64,000 nt of DNA, from contig NZ_PDEQ01000001.1 in the NCBI RefSeq assembly GCF_002554795.1, positions 310,001-374,000 of the forward strand, given 5' to 3'. Below the pieces are notes generated by a model, which saw only the letters and a list, made by a program, of their open reading frames with translations, made no database searches and had not been told where the DNA came from. Both the position numbers and the translations under genes were made by a program. Of the stretch, positions 1 through 8,425 are shown in pieces (the first letter of the stretch is position 1; every line of letters begins with the position of its first letter). The DNA comes from Longibacter salinarum (GTDB taxonomy: Bacteria; Bacteroidota; Rhodothermia; Rhodothermales; Salinibacteraceae).

Positions 1-352
1 CGCCATAAAACACAACCATTGCACCGAGCATCATCGGGTACTCCTTCTGCAGAATTTGCGGAGTGACCGCGATGGGAAGGACGAGCGCGCTGGCGCCCAG
101 AATGAGCGCAATATTAGAGATGTTCGACCCAATGATGTTGCCGAGCGCGAGGTCGTGTTCGCCGCCCAAAGCCGCGATGAAATTGACCAGGAACTCGGGC
201 ATCGAGGTGCCGAGTGCGACGATGGTGAGGCCGACAACCACAGGTCGGATACCGTAATCGAGGGCAATACCAGATGCACCTCGAATGAGCCACTCGGCTC
301 CGTAGTACAGAATGATGAGACCGAGGAGGAAGAGTACGGTGTCGAGGATCAT
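1..352 (-). CDS. Ca2+/Na+ antiporter (CaCA family), partial
   Basis: Only the first 117 codons of this minus-strand gene are in the window; the rest lies beyond the left edge. Reading from the ATG at 352, the protein begins MILDTVLFLLGLIILYYGAE and contains a Gly-rich stretch followed by LGTSMPEFLV and GNIIGSNISN. These are the first alpha-repeat signatures of YrbG-type calcium/sodium exchangers, in which this helix-loop-helix forms half of the cation-binding site. Four hydrophobic segments are visible. The family exchanges Ca2+ for Na+ (or H+) across the inner membrane. The second alpha-repeat cannot be checked here. Family assignment is firm; ion specificity is inferred. Confidence 0.88.
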   Translation of the reverse strand, partial: MILDTVLFLLGLIILYYGAEWLIRGASGIALDYGIRPVVVGLTIVALGTSMPEFLVNFIAALGGEHDLALGNIIGSNISNIALILGASALVLPIAVTPQILQKEYPMMLGAMVVFYG

Positions 353-415
353 GAAGCGGGGGACGCAGCGATCGCCGGGCGAGGGAAGGCTTCGATGGTG
401 GGGGCAGGTCAGGCG

Positions 416-1249
416 TTAGTCCGATGTCGCCTGCTCGACTGAGGAGGGATCGTCGCCCTGCAGCAGCTTTGTGCCCCTGAAGAATCCGGGCAGTAGCGTG
501 GCAGGCGCCGATTTCTCTGGTTGTGACGAATGACGATCCATCCAAAGCGCCGCGTCGGGCGTGAGTTCCGCGAGCACCTGCCTGCACGCACCGCAAGGCG
601 TGCCTTCAGCATCGTCGAGACAGGAGAGGAAGATGCGCCGTGCGCTCGGCTCTCCGTATGTCCGCGCGGTTCCCGCTGCATTTCGCTCCGCGCAGAGGAT
701 CCGCGACCAGTCTGGGTGTTCGACATTGGCCCCGGGAAACAGGTTGCCGGCTTCGGTTTCAATGACTGCTCCGACGCGGAAGTCCGACGATGGAACGTAG
801 GCCGCAAGTGCAGCATCTCGCGCGAGTTGAATTCCCTGCCCATGATCGAGGTCGGAGATGGCGCCGTCGGTCCACATCCTCGGATCGAGCACGGATGTGG
901 GTTCGGGACGCTCGGAGACATGTAGCCACGTATCGTTTGCCACAGGCTCGAGGGATAATCCAGGAAGTGAATCCAGATAATGCGCATCGCCGTCGGTTAG
1001 AGGACGGTTCACAGCAACACCGACCAGACGATGCAGATAGCCCGCAGAGACGGCCGTGGTGAACGCGTTCAACAGGGCGGGGAGGGAGAGGGAGAACGAT
1101 GCACTTTCGACCCGCACACCGGGGATCATGATGCCATCGTCGGCCAGGAAGACAGCGCCAACCGGTTCCTCAGAGAAAGGGGCATAAGATCGGCCGGCGA
1201 AGGCTCGAGCCTGCTCACGGAGGGTCGCAACGATGGCGGACGTACTCAC
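416..1249 (-). CDS. cdd: Cytidine deaminase, two-domain, catalytic domain at the C terminus
   Basis: A 277-residue protein of two cytidine-deaminase folds. The C-terminal copy (about 140-230) has the zinc motif CAERN (C176, catalytic E178) and PCGACRQ (C209, C212), so it should deaminate cytidine or deoxycytidine to uridine in pyrimidine salvage. The N-terminal copy (about 10-95) keeps the fold pattern (SYAPFS, VGA, VESASF) but has LPALLNA where the Cys/Glu motif should be, and has no PCxxC. It is therefore probably structural, completing the dimer-of-pseudo-tetramers. In E. coli Cdd, also two-domain and 294 residues, the catalytic copy is N-terminal, so the arrangement here is reversed. The gene lies 63 bp upstream of the exchanger on the same strand. 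Confidence 0.9.
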   Translation of the reverse strand: MSTSAIVATLREQARAFAGRSYAPFSEEPVGAVFLADDGIMIPGVRVESASFSLSLPALLNAFTTAVSAGYLHRLVGVAVNRPLTDGDAHYLDSLPGLSLEPVANDTWLHVSERPEPTSVLDPRMWTDGAISDLDHGQGIQLARDAALAAYVPSSDFRVGAVIETEAGNLFPGANVEHPDWSRILCAERNAAGTARTYGEPSARRIFLSCLDDAEGTPCGACRQVLAELTPDAALWMDRHSSQPEKSAPATLLPGFFRGTKLLQGDDPSSVEQATSD

Positions 1250-1884
1250 AGGGATTAATAGACGACGAGAGAGAAAACGGACATCGTCAATCGGTCGACT
1301 TCGCAGAGGTTCCAGTTAACATCGGCTTGGCGCGTCGTATAATCGCCAGGGCTATGGTTTTAGCTGCTGGTTGCGAAAGGTACGTTTTCCTCAAGTTCAT
1401 CTGCGTGTAAGTGAAGGCACGAACAGGCAGTTGGCGATGAGAACTCTGACAGGAATCGCCGGTGAATCCCCTTGTCGTGGATCCTGAAAAACGAGAGGAA
1501 ATAAGCTGGCGTTCGTGGTCTCTAAAAGCTATGTTGTTTTACTGCTGTCAGCTAGCAGGATATCCTTCTCCACGGGTGCGGGAAGGATATGCATGTTGTT
1601 CAGGCGCAAGCTGGGCAGTAGAAGCTTGACGCAAGCTTTCCAGAGTAGGCGTTGATCTATGTGATAAGAAACCGGATACTACGACAGTTCTGGTCGCAGG
1701 TACTTCGATTAGAAAAGAACGGCAAGCTCTGAGGACGATGCGTTCTCGCGCGCCGGACCACCCAATCGACGGGACGAACGTGCGGAGCGACAGCTTGTCT
1801 AACTCGTTATATTTACGACGTATGTTGCCGATCATGGGAGAGGGACTACCGATCCGTGATTAGCAAAACAGACATCTACACCCT
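1250..1884. other. 635-bp gene-free interval with two hairpins
   Basis: No convincing protein gene is seen between cdd and tRNA-Leu. Two inverted repeats stand out: an 8-bp stem 1560-1567/1583-1590 (ATATCCTT / AAGGATAT) and a 7-bp stem with a 3-nt loop at 1622-1628/1632-1638 (AAGCTTG / CAAGCTT). No motif of tmRNA, RNase P, SRP RNA or a known riboswitch was recognised. The interval also holds the promoter of cdd (minus strand) and presumably that of tRNA-Leu (plus strand). Confidence 0.4.
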
Positions 1885-1970
1885 GGCCCGGTGGCGGAAT
1901 TGGCAGACGCAGCGGACTTAAAATCCGCTGGTACTCACGTACCGTGCGGGTTCGAGCCCCGCCCGGGCCA
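1885..1970 (+). tRNA. tRNA-Leu(UAA)
   Basis: An 86-nt class II tRNA. The acceptor stem GGCCCGG pairs with CCGGGCC at 1963-1969, with discriminator A at 1970. The anticodon loop CTTAAAA gives anticodon UAA within stem GCGGA/TCCGC. A long variable arm follows, then T-stem GCGGG/CCCGC with loop TTCGAGC. CCA is not encoded (CAC follows), so it must be added post-transcriptionally. Confidence 0.97.
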
Positions 1971-1978
1971 CACGAAAG

Positions 1979-2016
1979 ACGCCCCTCATCCACCTTTCCG
2001 GTGGGGAGGGGCGTTG
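1979..2016 (+). terminator. Intrinsic terminator after tRNA-Leu
   Basis: A GC-rich stem starts 10 bp after the tRNA: CGCCCCTC and CCACC pair with GGTGG and GAGGGGCG around a short T-rich loop. The following T-run is weak (TTG), so it may act partly as a 3' processing signal. Confidence 0.6.
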
Positions 2017-2170
2017 CCATGTTCGGGGGGCGGACTCCGTGATTGTTGGCTCCGTGTCAACAATGGCCGTCGCGGGCGGCAGAACGGGAGGATCCTGCAA
2101 CTGCCGGGCACCGCACGGGGACCGCTACGTTTCGAGTGTGCCGTGTTACGATCCGTCAGCCCGACTGCCT

Positions 2171-3433
2171 ATGTCTCCCGCCAAGATCGCGTCCTTTTTC
2201 AAAACCGACCGTCGCGTGCTGGCGCTCGCGATCGCTCGGATGGCGGACGCGCTTGGAAATTCGTTCCTTGTAATCGTTCTGCCGCTCTACGTCGCCAGCG
2301 GCATTGTCGACGGATATACGTTCGGCCTGTCACAGCCGATGATTGCGGGACTCGTCCTGGCTCTTTTTGGGATCGCCAGCTCCATCACGCAGCCACTCGC
2401 CGGGCGACTCTCTGATCTAGCCGGAAAGCGCCGTGCGTTCGTGATTGGTGGCCTGCTCGTCTTCACGGTGTCCAACCTCGGATTCATCTGGGCAGATAAT
2501 TACGTTCTGCTTTTCGCCCTCCGCATTGTGCAGGGCACAGCGGCCGCGTTTACCATCACGGCCAGCATCGCACTGGTAAACGAGGTCAGCCGCATGGATA
2601 GCCGGGGCGGCAATATGGGCATATACAACTCCTTTCGGCTTGTCGGCTTCGGTGCGGGTCCGCTCATCGCCAGCGTGATCATCGAGTCGGGTCCGTTTGT
2701 CGTTCCAGGCATTGGAGCGGAGGTAACCGGTTTCGAGGTGACGTTTTACATTGCGGCGGTAGCGGCTCTCGTGAGCGCCGTGCTGGTCGTGTTCATTGTG
2801 AGAGATCCCGCGGGCATCCAACCATCCGATCGCCGATTCAAGATCGCCATTCTGGACCGTACGGGGACGCGAACGCTCGATCCGATCTTCGCGTTGGGCA
2901 TCGCAACCCTTGTGATGGCGGCGTGCCTCGCGCTCCTATCGACGCTGGAGCCGCAGGTGAACGAGCGTCTGAATCAGTCGCCGATCCTCTTCGCAATTGA
3001 GTTCGTCGCCCTGATTCTGACGCTTGCGGTTTTTCAGCCGTTTGTGGGGCGGCTCACGGACGAGTACGGCCGGAAGGCGTTCGTGGTGTACGGCCTGATC
3101 GCGCTCGTTCCGACGACGCTCGTGCAGGGATTCGTTTTCGAGCCGTGGCAGATGATCATAGCACGTATGCTCCAGGGCGTCGCTGGTGCTTGCGTCTTCG
3201 CACCCGCCCTCGCGCTGGCAGGTGATCTCGCAGACAGCGGTCAGTCAGGGGCACAGCTCTCTGTGCTCACCGTCTCCTTCGGTCTCGGAATCGCAGGCGG
3301 TCAGATTCTCGCGGGTGCCGTCGTCGGACACGGGTTCTACGTGCCGTTTCTTGCTGGTGCGGTTCTGGCGCTCGTCGGCTCGGTTGTCGTCCGCTCGGAA
3401 GTAACAGAGCGTCACATTCGTGCTGCTACGTGA
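2171..3433 (+). CDS. Major facilitator superfamily transporter
   Basis: A 420-residue polytopic protein with about 12 hydrophobic segments in two halves. The loop between segments 2 and 3 carries GRLSDLAGKRR, and the matching loop in the second half reads GRLTDEYGRKA; these are the two copies of the MFS signature GxxxDxxGR. Segment 4 has RIVQG and segment 10 RMLQG, as in drug/metabolite efflux members. The substrate cannot be read from sequence; the resemblance is to 12-TM multidrug or sugar efflux pumps. The ATG at 2171 is preferred: the frame stays open upstream to 2039, but those 44 residues are Arg/Cys-rich, non-hydrophobic and overlap nothing conserved. Confidence 0.9.
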   Translation: MSPAKIASFFKTDRRVLALAIARMADALGNSFLVIVLPLYVASGIVDGYTFGLSQPMIAGLVLALFGIASSITQPLAGRLSDLAGKRRAFVIGGLLVFTVSNLGFIWADNYVLLFALRIVQGTAAAFTITASIALVNEVSRMDSRGGNMGIYNSFRLVGFGAGPLIASVIIESGPFVVPGIGAEVTGFEVTFYIAAVAALVSAVLVVFIVRDPAGIQPSDRRFKIAILDRTGTRTLDPIFALGIATLVMAACLALLSTLEPQVNERLNQSPILFAIEFVALILTLAVFQPFVGRLTDEYGRKAFVVYGLIALVPTTLVQGFVFEPWQMIIARMLQGVAGACVFAPALALAGDLADSGQSGAQLSVLTVSFGLGIAGGQILAGAVVGHGFYVPFLAGAVLALVGSVVVRSEVTERHIRAAT

Positions 3434-3645
3434 CGAGACGGTGCTACGCTTGGGAAACAGAGCGTCGTTGTGAGAAGGACGTGAGTCATCCCGGTTTTAG
3501 CCGCGTTATGGAAACCCTGAGATCCGTGTGCGTTTGGTAAGTGAGACATAGCCGCGGGTCCACACCAGCTGCAGGCAAAATCAGTAGAAACGCGCCGCAG
3601 CGGTTCCCTCGGATAAAACCATTCTACCGCAACGATATCCACGTT

Positions 3646-3906
3646 ATGCGAGGAGTTAGCTTTAAGCCGCAGGACGCCGACGATTTCTCAACAGGTGAGA
3701 TTAAATCATACGGTGGCATTTACGCCGCTACGGCAGAAGATTTTGCCGGTGCGCTCAAGGTGGAGCCGGAGGAGCTGATTGAGACGGTGAAGTCGTCCGA
3801 CATCGAGCCGCTTACGGCTGTGGGGGACGAAGATGACCCGGGGAAATACAGCCTTTCCTTCGAGCGCGATGAGTTCGAACGCCTCCGTGATCTTCTCGTG
3901 GAATAG
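3646..3906 (+). CDS. Small acidic hypothetical protein
   Basis: An 86-residue protein rich in Asp and Glu, starting MRGVSFKPQDADDFSTG and ending LRDLLVE. No signal peptide, membrane segment or cysteine is present. The spacing of hydrophobic residues suggests a small folded alpha/beta protein, and the acidic bias matches a salt-in proteome. The start at 3646 is chosen because the upstream open stretch is basic and unlike the rest. It is followed by a perfect palindromic terminator. I do not recognise the family; function unknown. Confidence 0.6.
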   Translation: MRGVSFKPQDADDFSTGEIKSYGGIYAATAEDFAGALKVEPEELIETVKSSDIEPLTAVGDEDDPGKYSLSFERDEFERLRDLLVE

Positions 3907-4253
3907 CGCGATCCGATGCGCCGCCACGGGTTGATCGTATGACCTCACGGCAACCGGTGTCCGGTGAATTGATGAAGTCAACGCCTGTCTCTGCGCAGAG
4001 ACAGGCGTTTCGCATTGTGCCTTAAACGCACTGTCAAACCGCGAACAATGAGAATGACGTCTGGATCGAAAGGCAAGTGTCTCCGTTACTGACGGCGCAT
4101 CCGATTGCGATGCCTCAATCCGAACCCGCCGGCACAGACGCTTAAAATCTGCGCATTTGGCGCACGCTTTGCGGTGACATGTAACGCCGGCGCGACGTAG
4201 GGCTGACGAGCTGGGGAAGAACGATCAACGATTGCGAATTACGAGATCCGTCG
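3907..4253. other. Intergenic interval, no gene seen
   Basis: 347 bp between the small acidic gene and the flippase-like gene. Apart from the palindromic terminator annotated separately, nothing recognisable is present; it should contain the promoter of the gene starting at 4254. Confidence 0.5.
3980..4009 (+). terminator. Perfect palindromic terminator
   Basis: AACGCCTGTCTCTG and its exact complement CAGAGACAGGCGTT meet at a central GC with no separate loop, followed by TCGCATT. This near-perfect 30-bp palindrome lies 74 bp after the small acidic gene and would terminate transcription in either direction. Confidence 0.75.
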
Positions 4254-5393
4254 ATGACCGACCCGCGTGAGAGCGGAACACAACAAGCTGATTTCGACGC
4301 CTCTGGCGAATCTGTGCGATCGACAGAGACGGATCTGGAGCCGGAGGACGAACCGGCTTCGATTCCCGCCGGCAACCGAACCTCATCTCGACGTTCGCCT
4401 TCGCGCACGCGATCGCTGCGATCCCGTCCATGGCAGTGGGTGCGCCTCCTCCGCCGAAAGCTTCCGATGGACAACCTGGCTCCCATCGCGGGCCTCGTGA
4501 TTTTCGTCGCCGTGGCATGGGTGATGGTGCATGAGTTGCGTGATCTGCCCCTCGGGGAAGTGCGTGCGTATCTGGCGGACTTGCCACTCGTCTATGTCGG
4601 AATTGCCCTCGGTCTCACCGCACTGAATTTCTTTGTGCTTTCGGGGTACGACTGGCTCGCAATGCGGTACGTCGGCGTGGATCTCGAATACCGCCGCGTT
4701 GCCTTCTCTGCCTTTATTGGGTACGCCTTCAGCCAGGCGATTGGCAATCCGTTGATAACGGGCGGGGGCGTCCGGTATCGGCTGTATTCGTCCTGGGGGC
4801 TCTCCGGCCGCGATATCGCGAAGACCGTTCTTTTCGCGGGGATCTCCTTCTGGCTGGGCTGTTTCGCCCTTGGATCCTTTCTATTTCTGGGGCAGCCGGT
4901 TTCCCTCAATGCGCTGGATCTCCCGGTCCAGCCTGCTATCATCGGGTTTGCCTGTTTGCTCCCGACGGCCGGGTATGTTGGCCTTACAAGTCTACGTGAG
5001 CGTCCGCTCGTCATCCGCGGATGGTCGCTCGACATGCCGGACCAGTGGATGGTGCCCGTCCAGGTCGGGCTCGCCGTCGCGGATTTGTTCGTCGCCGCGA
5101 GTGTACTGTACGTTTTGCTGCCCGCAGGAGCGGAAATCTCGTACCTTTATCTCCTGGGCGTCTTCCAGATCGCACTGATCGCCGGGGTCATCAGCCATGT
5201 CCCGGGCGGACTCGGTGTGTTTGATGGGATTCTGATCATGATGCTCGACCCCTTCCTGAGCACGTCCGTCATCGTCGGGGCTGTCCTCGCGTTCCGCGCG
5301 ATCTTCCACATCCTTCCGCTAACGCTTGCGTCGATCTCGTACCTTGTTTTTGAGACCGTTAGCGTGAAGGATCATCTCACGGAAGAGGCATAG
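4254..5393 (+). CDS. Lysylphosphatidylglycerol synthase-type flippase domain protein (YbhN/UPF0104)
   Basis: A 379-residue inner-membrane protein. Residues 1-70 are polar and disordered (Asp/Glu then an Arg/Ser-rich patch), followed by about eight hydrophobic segments. GYAFSQAIGNPLITGGGVRYR (split: GYAFSQAIGNPL, then ITGGGVRYR) and the later HVPGGLGVFDG are the hallmark loops of the MprF N-terminal flippase / YbhN family. The C-terminal aminoacyl-transfer domain of MprF is absent, so the protein probably moves or binds a lipid rather than lysinylating it. It is monocistronic as far as can be seen. Substrate is unknown. Confidence 0.85.
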   Translation: MTDPRESGTQQADFDASGESVRSTETDLEPEDEPASIPAGNRTSSRRSPSRTRSLRSRPWQWVRLLRRKLPMDNLAPIAGLVIFVAVAWVMVHELRDLPLGEVRAYLADLPLVYVGIALGLTALNFFVLSGYDWLAMRYVGVDLEYRRVAFSAFIGYAFSQAIGNPLITGGGVRYRLYSSWGLSGRDIAKTVLFAGISFWLGCFALGSFLFLGQPVSLNALDLPVQPAIIGFACLLPTAGYVGLTSLRERPLVIRGWSLDMPDQWMVPVQVGLAVADLFVAASVLYVLLPAGAEISYLYLLGVFQIALIAGVISHVPGGLGVFDGILIMMLDPFLSTSVIVGAVLAFRAIFHILPLTLASISYLVFETVSVKDHLTEEA

Positions 5394-5826
5394 ACGCGGA
5401 TTACGGGAAGCAGAGAGCGGTCACGACCGATCTCTATATCCGTTATTGCAAAGAAAGCAGGAGGCTTTGACATGATTTGACGCGTACGCTGCGGGGAAGC
5501 CGTGGCGTTCTCCCGAAAAACGTGGGCTGGCTGCCTGATTGCGGCTAATAAGCTGTTTGACAGATCGACTCGCAGTCAGGGTCGACTGCGTCATACGTTT
5601 TCCGAATCATACAGGCGGCAACGCTCAAACCGTGTCTTCGCAGCGGCTCCGCGTCGAGAAGAGAAACGTTTATCTGCTAGAGAGTGGCGGCTCCGCCGAG
5701 TCGAAGCCGTTGGAGACACCGAGATAGTAGAGTCGAAACGGTGTCAGAGGTTGGAAACCGTCTGCCGAATAGGTTTTGCTCGTCCAGATCATCCTTCGTA
5801 ACGACCCGTGATTGGGCGAAGGCCCA
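5394..5826. other. Intergenic interval, no gene seen
   Basis: 433 bp between two convergent membrane-protein genes. A plus-strand open frame at 5502-5801 is Arg/Ser-rich with no recognisable pattern and was not called. No clear terminator hairpin or RNA gene was recognised. Confidence 0.45.
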
Positions 5827-6708
5827 CTACGACTGTCGTGAGATCCAAAACGTGGCGCCGAGAATCATCGCGCCGCCAACGACGGTCCACACGTCGAGCA
5901 CGTCATTCAGGATAAGAACGCCAAGAGCGGCCCCAACGACCGGCTCGATATTCAAAAATACGCCCGAACGTGCGACGCCAATGTGCCGCAGTCCCCAGTT
6001 CCACAGGGCGTAGGTGAGCGCAGTGCACCCGGCGCCGAGCACAATGAGCGAAATCCACGTCAGCGAGGAGAGGTCGAGCGAGGGCAGGCCGGGCCAGGTG
6101 AGCGCGATCGGTAAGAGGAGGAGCGTCCCGCCCGCCATGCACATCGCGGTCGTGAACAACGGCGGATACCGATCCATCAAGTCTTTCGTCACGATCGACC
6201 ACACGGTCAGCGTCATGATGGACGCCAGAACCATCAGGTCGCCGACCGTATCGCCGGGTGCCTCCGGTCGACCCACCATCAGCAGGACGCCGAGGACGGA
6301 AGCACCGACCGCGAGCCATTCGCCCATAGCCAGCCGGTCCGTTCCAACCATCACAGACGCCACAGCCATAATGGGTGGGGCAGCGCCGATAATCAGCGAG
6401 GCGCGAGCAGCGCTTGTGCGATCAAGGCCCTCGAACTGCAATAGAAAGCTGATCGGCACCATCAGGAGAGCGGCGAGAGCGAACCGGGACCAGTCGCTCT
6501 TTTCTATCGTCACATCCGGGAAGCGGTTGCGCGAGAGAGGGAGGAGGATCGCCGTACCGATCACGAAGCGTCCTAAAACCACGTGTGTCGCAGGAAGAGC
6601 ACGAAGAGCAATTTTGCCGAACAAAAACGATACGCCCCAGAGCGCAGCGGCAGCAGCGAGAGCCATCACGGCTCTAGATGTAATACGGTCTTTCGTAGCG
6701 GTGGTCAT
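5827..6708 (-). CDS. EamA/DMT family transporter
   Basis: A 293-residue protein with ten predicted transmembrane helices made of two EamA repeats (about 12-140 and 155-290). Typical features are AALWGVSFLFGKIAL in helix 1, the LQFEGLDRTSAARASLI segment at the end of repeat 1 and the matching W-GLRHIGVARSGVFLNIEPV in repeat 2. Members export amino acids, nucleobases or other small metabolites across the inner membrane. The substrate cannot be assigned. The start at 6708 gives a short n-region before helix 1, as expected. It lies 41 bp downstream of the secreted-protein gene on the same strand, so the two may be co-transcribed. Confidence 0.92.
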   Translation of the reverse strand: MTTATKDRITSRAVMALAAAAALWGVSFLFGKIALRALPATHVVLGRFVIGTAILLPLSRNRFPDVTIEKSDWSRFALAALLMVPISFLLQFEGLDRTSAARASLIIGAAPPIMAVASVMVGTDRLAMGEWLAVGASVLGVLLMVGRPEAPGDTVGDLMVLASIMTLTVWSIVTKDLMDRYPPLFTTAMCMAGGTLLLLPIALTWPGLPSLDLSSLTWISLIVLGAGCTALTYALWNWGLRHIGVARSGVFLNIEPVVGAALGVLILNDVLDVWTVVGGAMILGATFWISRQS

Positions 6709-6749
6709 TCAGCGTCGAATCGAGGAAACGAAGTAATCTGAAGGCAGGA

Positions 6750-7574
6750 TCAGTACACCCAGCGCCCGAGAGGCTTAATTATTTCCCAGCGCAGGCCCGA
6801 GCGACGATACGCCACCCAGATGCCCCCTTTGATTCCCCATCCGAAGGCGAGGATGGCTCGATCGCGTCGCTGATTAATCAGAACGGAGAGATGGGGGGGC
6901 GAGTGCATGCGTCTGGAGGTTCGAACCCAGTCGGTCAGTCCGACAAAGTCGTCGACACAATCGATTCTTCGGTTCAGTTCGGCATCCGTGATCGCGGCCC
7001 CGTTCGGGAGGAAAAAGTCGATCACGTCTTCCCGGTAAGGTTCGTCTGCATACAACAACTGTTCGGACGGAAGGTCGGGACGGGGTCGAAACGGGGCGAT
7101 GGTGTCCGTCCGCACGAGGGGAGGGCGGTCCCAATTCAGGTCCAAGGCGTATTCCCGACGCTCCCACCGAGCGAAGGTGGTGTCTGGTACGATGTCGATG
7201 ACCAGGTGCGGCTGGACGACGGCAAAGGGTTTCTGCCCCGTCCATGTGGAAGTCTGGTGCGGATCGCGGTACGGACGATAAACCTGCTCGACGAGGTCGT
7301 ACACGTCACGGTGCACGGGCGAGAGTCCGCCGCGGTCGATCACGGAGATGGCAGGGTGCCGGGTCTGCCACTGAAGAAAGAATAACTCCCTCATCCCATC
7401 GTCACCATTGCAGGCCTGCATGAGTTCGATGCGTGCTGCGTGGTCAGGGAGCCGCTGCCCGTGTGCGGCAAGGGGGGCGAGGCGGAGCACCGAAACCAGG
7501 AGCATTCCGATCGCGGCCCAGCGAAGGGGGGAAACAGAGGAGAGTCGGTGCACGGGCAGAACGTGGGTGAGCAA
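6750..7574 (-). CDS. Secreted hypothetical protein
   Basis: A 274-residue protein with an N-terminal hydrophobic stretch (about 18-37, WAAIGMLLVSVLRLAPLAA) ending in AHGQ, which looks like a signal peptide. The mature part has two Cys (about positions 55 and 205) that could form a disulfide, several Tyr/Trp-rich segments and no recognised domain. The C-terminal part (AILAFGWGIKGGIWVAYRR) has alternating hydrophobic residues suggestive of beta strands. An alternative shorter start at the Met within the hydrophobic segment is possible. Its neighbour downstream is the EamA carrier. Function unknown. Confidence 0.65.
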   Translation of the reverse strand: MLTHVLPVHRLSSVSPLRWAAIGMLLVSVLRLAPLAAHGQRLPDHAARIELMQACNGDDGMRELFFLQWQTRHPAISVIDRGGLSPVHRDVYDLVEQVYRPYRDPHQTSTWTGQKPFAVVQPHLVIDIVPDTTFARWERREYALDLNWDRPPLVRTDTIAPFRPRPDLPSEQLLYADEPYREDVIDFFLPNGAAITDAELNRRIDCVDDFVGLTDWVRTSRRMHSPPHLSVLINQRRDRAILAFGWGIKGGIWVAYRRSGLRWEIIKPLGRWVY

Positions 7575-8001
7575 AGAGACAGATGCTCATACGAGGTGGG
7601 GAGCCACGAGAGTTTCGTGACTGACACCAACGGTACAGTGTGCATTCACGGATAGGGCGGTGCGCCAACACCCTACATCATCCTTCATTTCGCCCCCTAT
7701 GTTGTGAGGGCGCGTCCGTTTCGCATTGCGGAGCGTTGAACTTCAACCTGGAAGAGGTGAGAACATCGAGGAAGCGTTGCGTTCTCCGGGCGGAGAGCAG
7801 CGAAGAAGGCACCGAGAAAAGCACTTTTTCGCCCGGAGTGTCGAAAATCTATCGAAGGAAGCGCTTTTCGAGTTCAACTCCCTCCAATGCCTTTCGTACG
7901 TTGCGAGGGCAATTGCGAATTCAAGGAGAAGGCTTAGCGCACAGCTCACCCGCACCGGGACTGCGCACTTCACGCGAGGGAGAACCAATTCTACAATAGC
8001 G
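7575..8001. other. Divergent intergenic interval, no gene seen
   Basis: 427 bp between the secreted protein (minus) and the glycogen-binding module (plus). The frame of the latter remains open back to 7726, but the extra residues are Arg/Ser-rich and low in hydrophobic pattern, so they are treated as non-coding. The promoters of both genes should be here. Confidence 0.45.
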
Positions 8002-8301
8002 ATGATCAAAAAAGTCAATAAGCGCGGTAGCAACAAGGTCAAGGTCACGTTCGTGTTGCCCGAAAATCATCCACATGCTGCCGATATGCATGTGGTTGGC
8101 GATTTTAACAACTGGGAGGAAGGAAGAAATAAATTCGTTCGCCGAAGCAATCAAACGTATAGTACGAATGTGATGCTGAAAGAAGGCCAGCGGTATGCGT
8201 TTCGATATTACAGCCCGTCAAATGGCTGGGAGAATGAGCCAAACGCTGATGCCTTTGAGCACAATGAGCATGGAAGCGACAACTGCATCATTGTGACCTG
8301 A
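8002..8301 (+). CDS. Stand-alone glycogen-recognition (CBM48/AMPK-type) domain protein
   Basis: A 99-residue protein consisting almost only of an early-set carbohydrate-binding fold. VKVTFVLP, HVVGDFNNWEE and YAFRYYSPSNGWENEPNAD match the strand order and the WxxD/NxW ligand-binding positions of the isoamylase N-terminal / AMPK-beta glycogen-binding family. No catalytic domain follows. Codon use is more A+T-rich than in its neighbours. It probably binds alpha-glucan, perhaps acting as a glycogen-associated scaffold; the debranching-type glucosidase encoded at 16195 is a possible functional partner (inference). Start ATG is chosen at 8002, immediately before the conserved region. Confidence 0.85.
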   Translation: MIKKVNKRGSNKVKVTFVLPENHPHAADMHVVGDFNNWEEGRNKFVRRSNQTYSTNVMLKEGQRYAFRYYSPSNGWENEPNADAFEHNEHGSDNCIIVT

Positions 8302-8425
8302 AGAGTACATCTCTGAGTAACAAATAAGTGCCTGCCGGGTACGTACGAGACGCAACTTGCACCGACCGGGTAGCCCGAGGCTGCCCGGTCGTTCGCGTGC
8401 CCGACTCGGACGATCATAGCTACAC

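Noticed and set aside
1548-1835. A 95-codon minus-strand frame beside tRNA-Leu
   Set aside because: Composition not convincing and it overlaps the hairpin region; no domain seen.
5502-5801. A 99-codon frame in the gap before the EamA gene
   Set aside because: Arg/Ser-rich, no hydrophobic pattern or conserved motif; left as intergenic.
7726-8001. N-terminal extension of the glycogen-binding module
   Set aside because: In-frame but basic and pattern-free; the domain starts cleanly at 8002.
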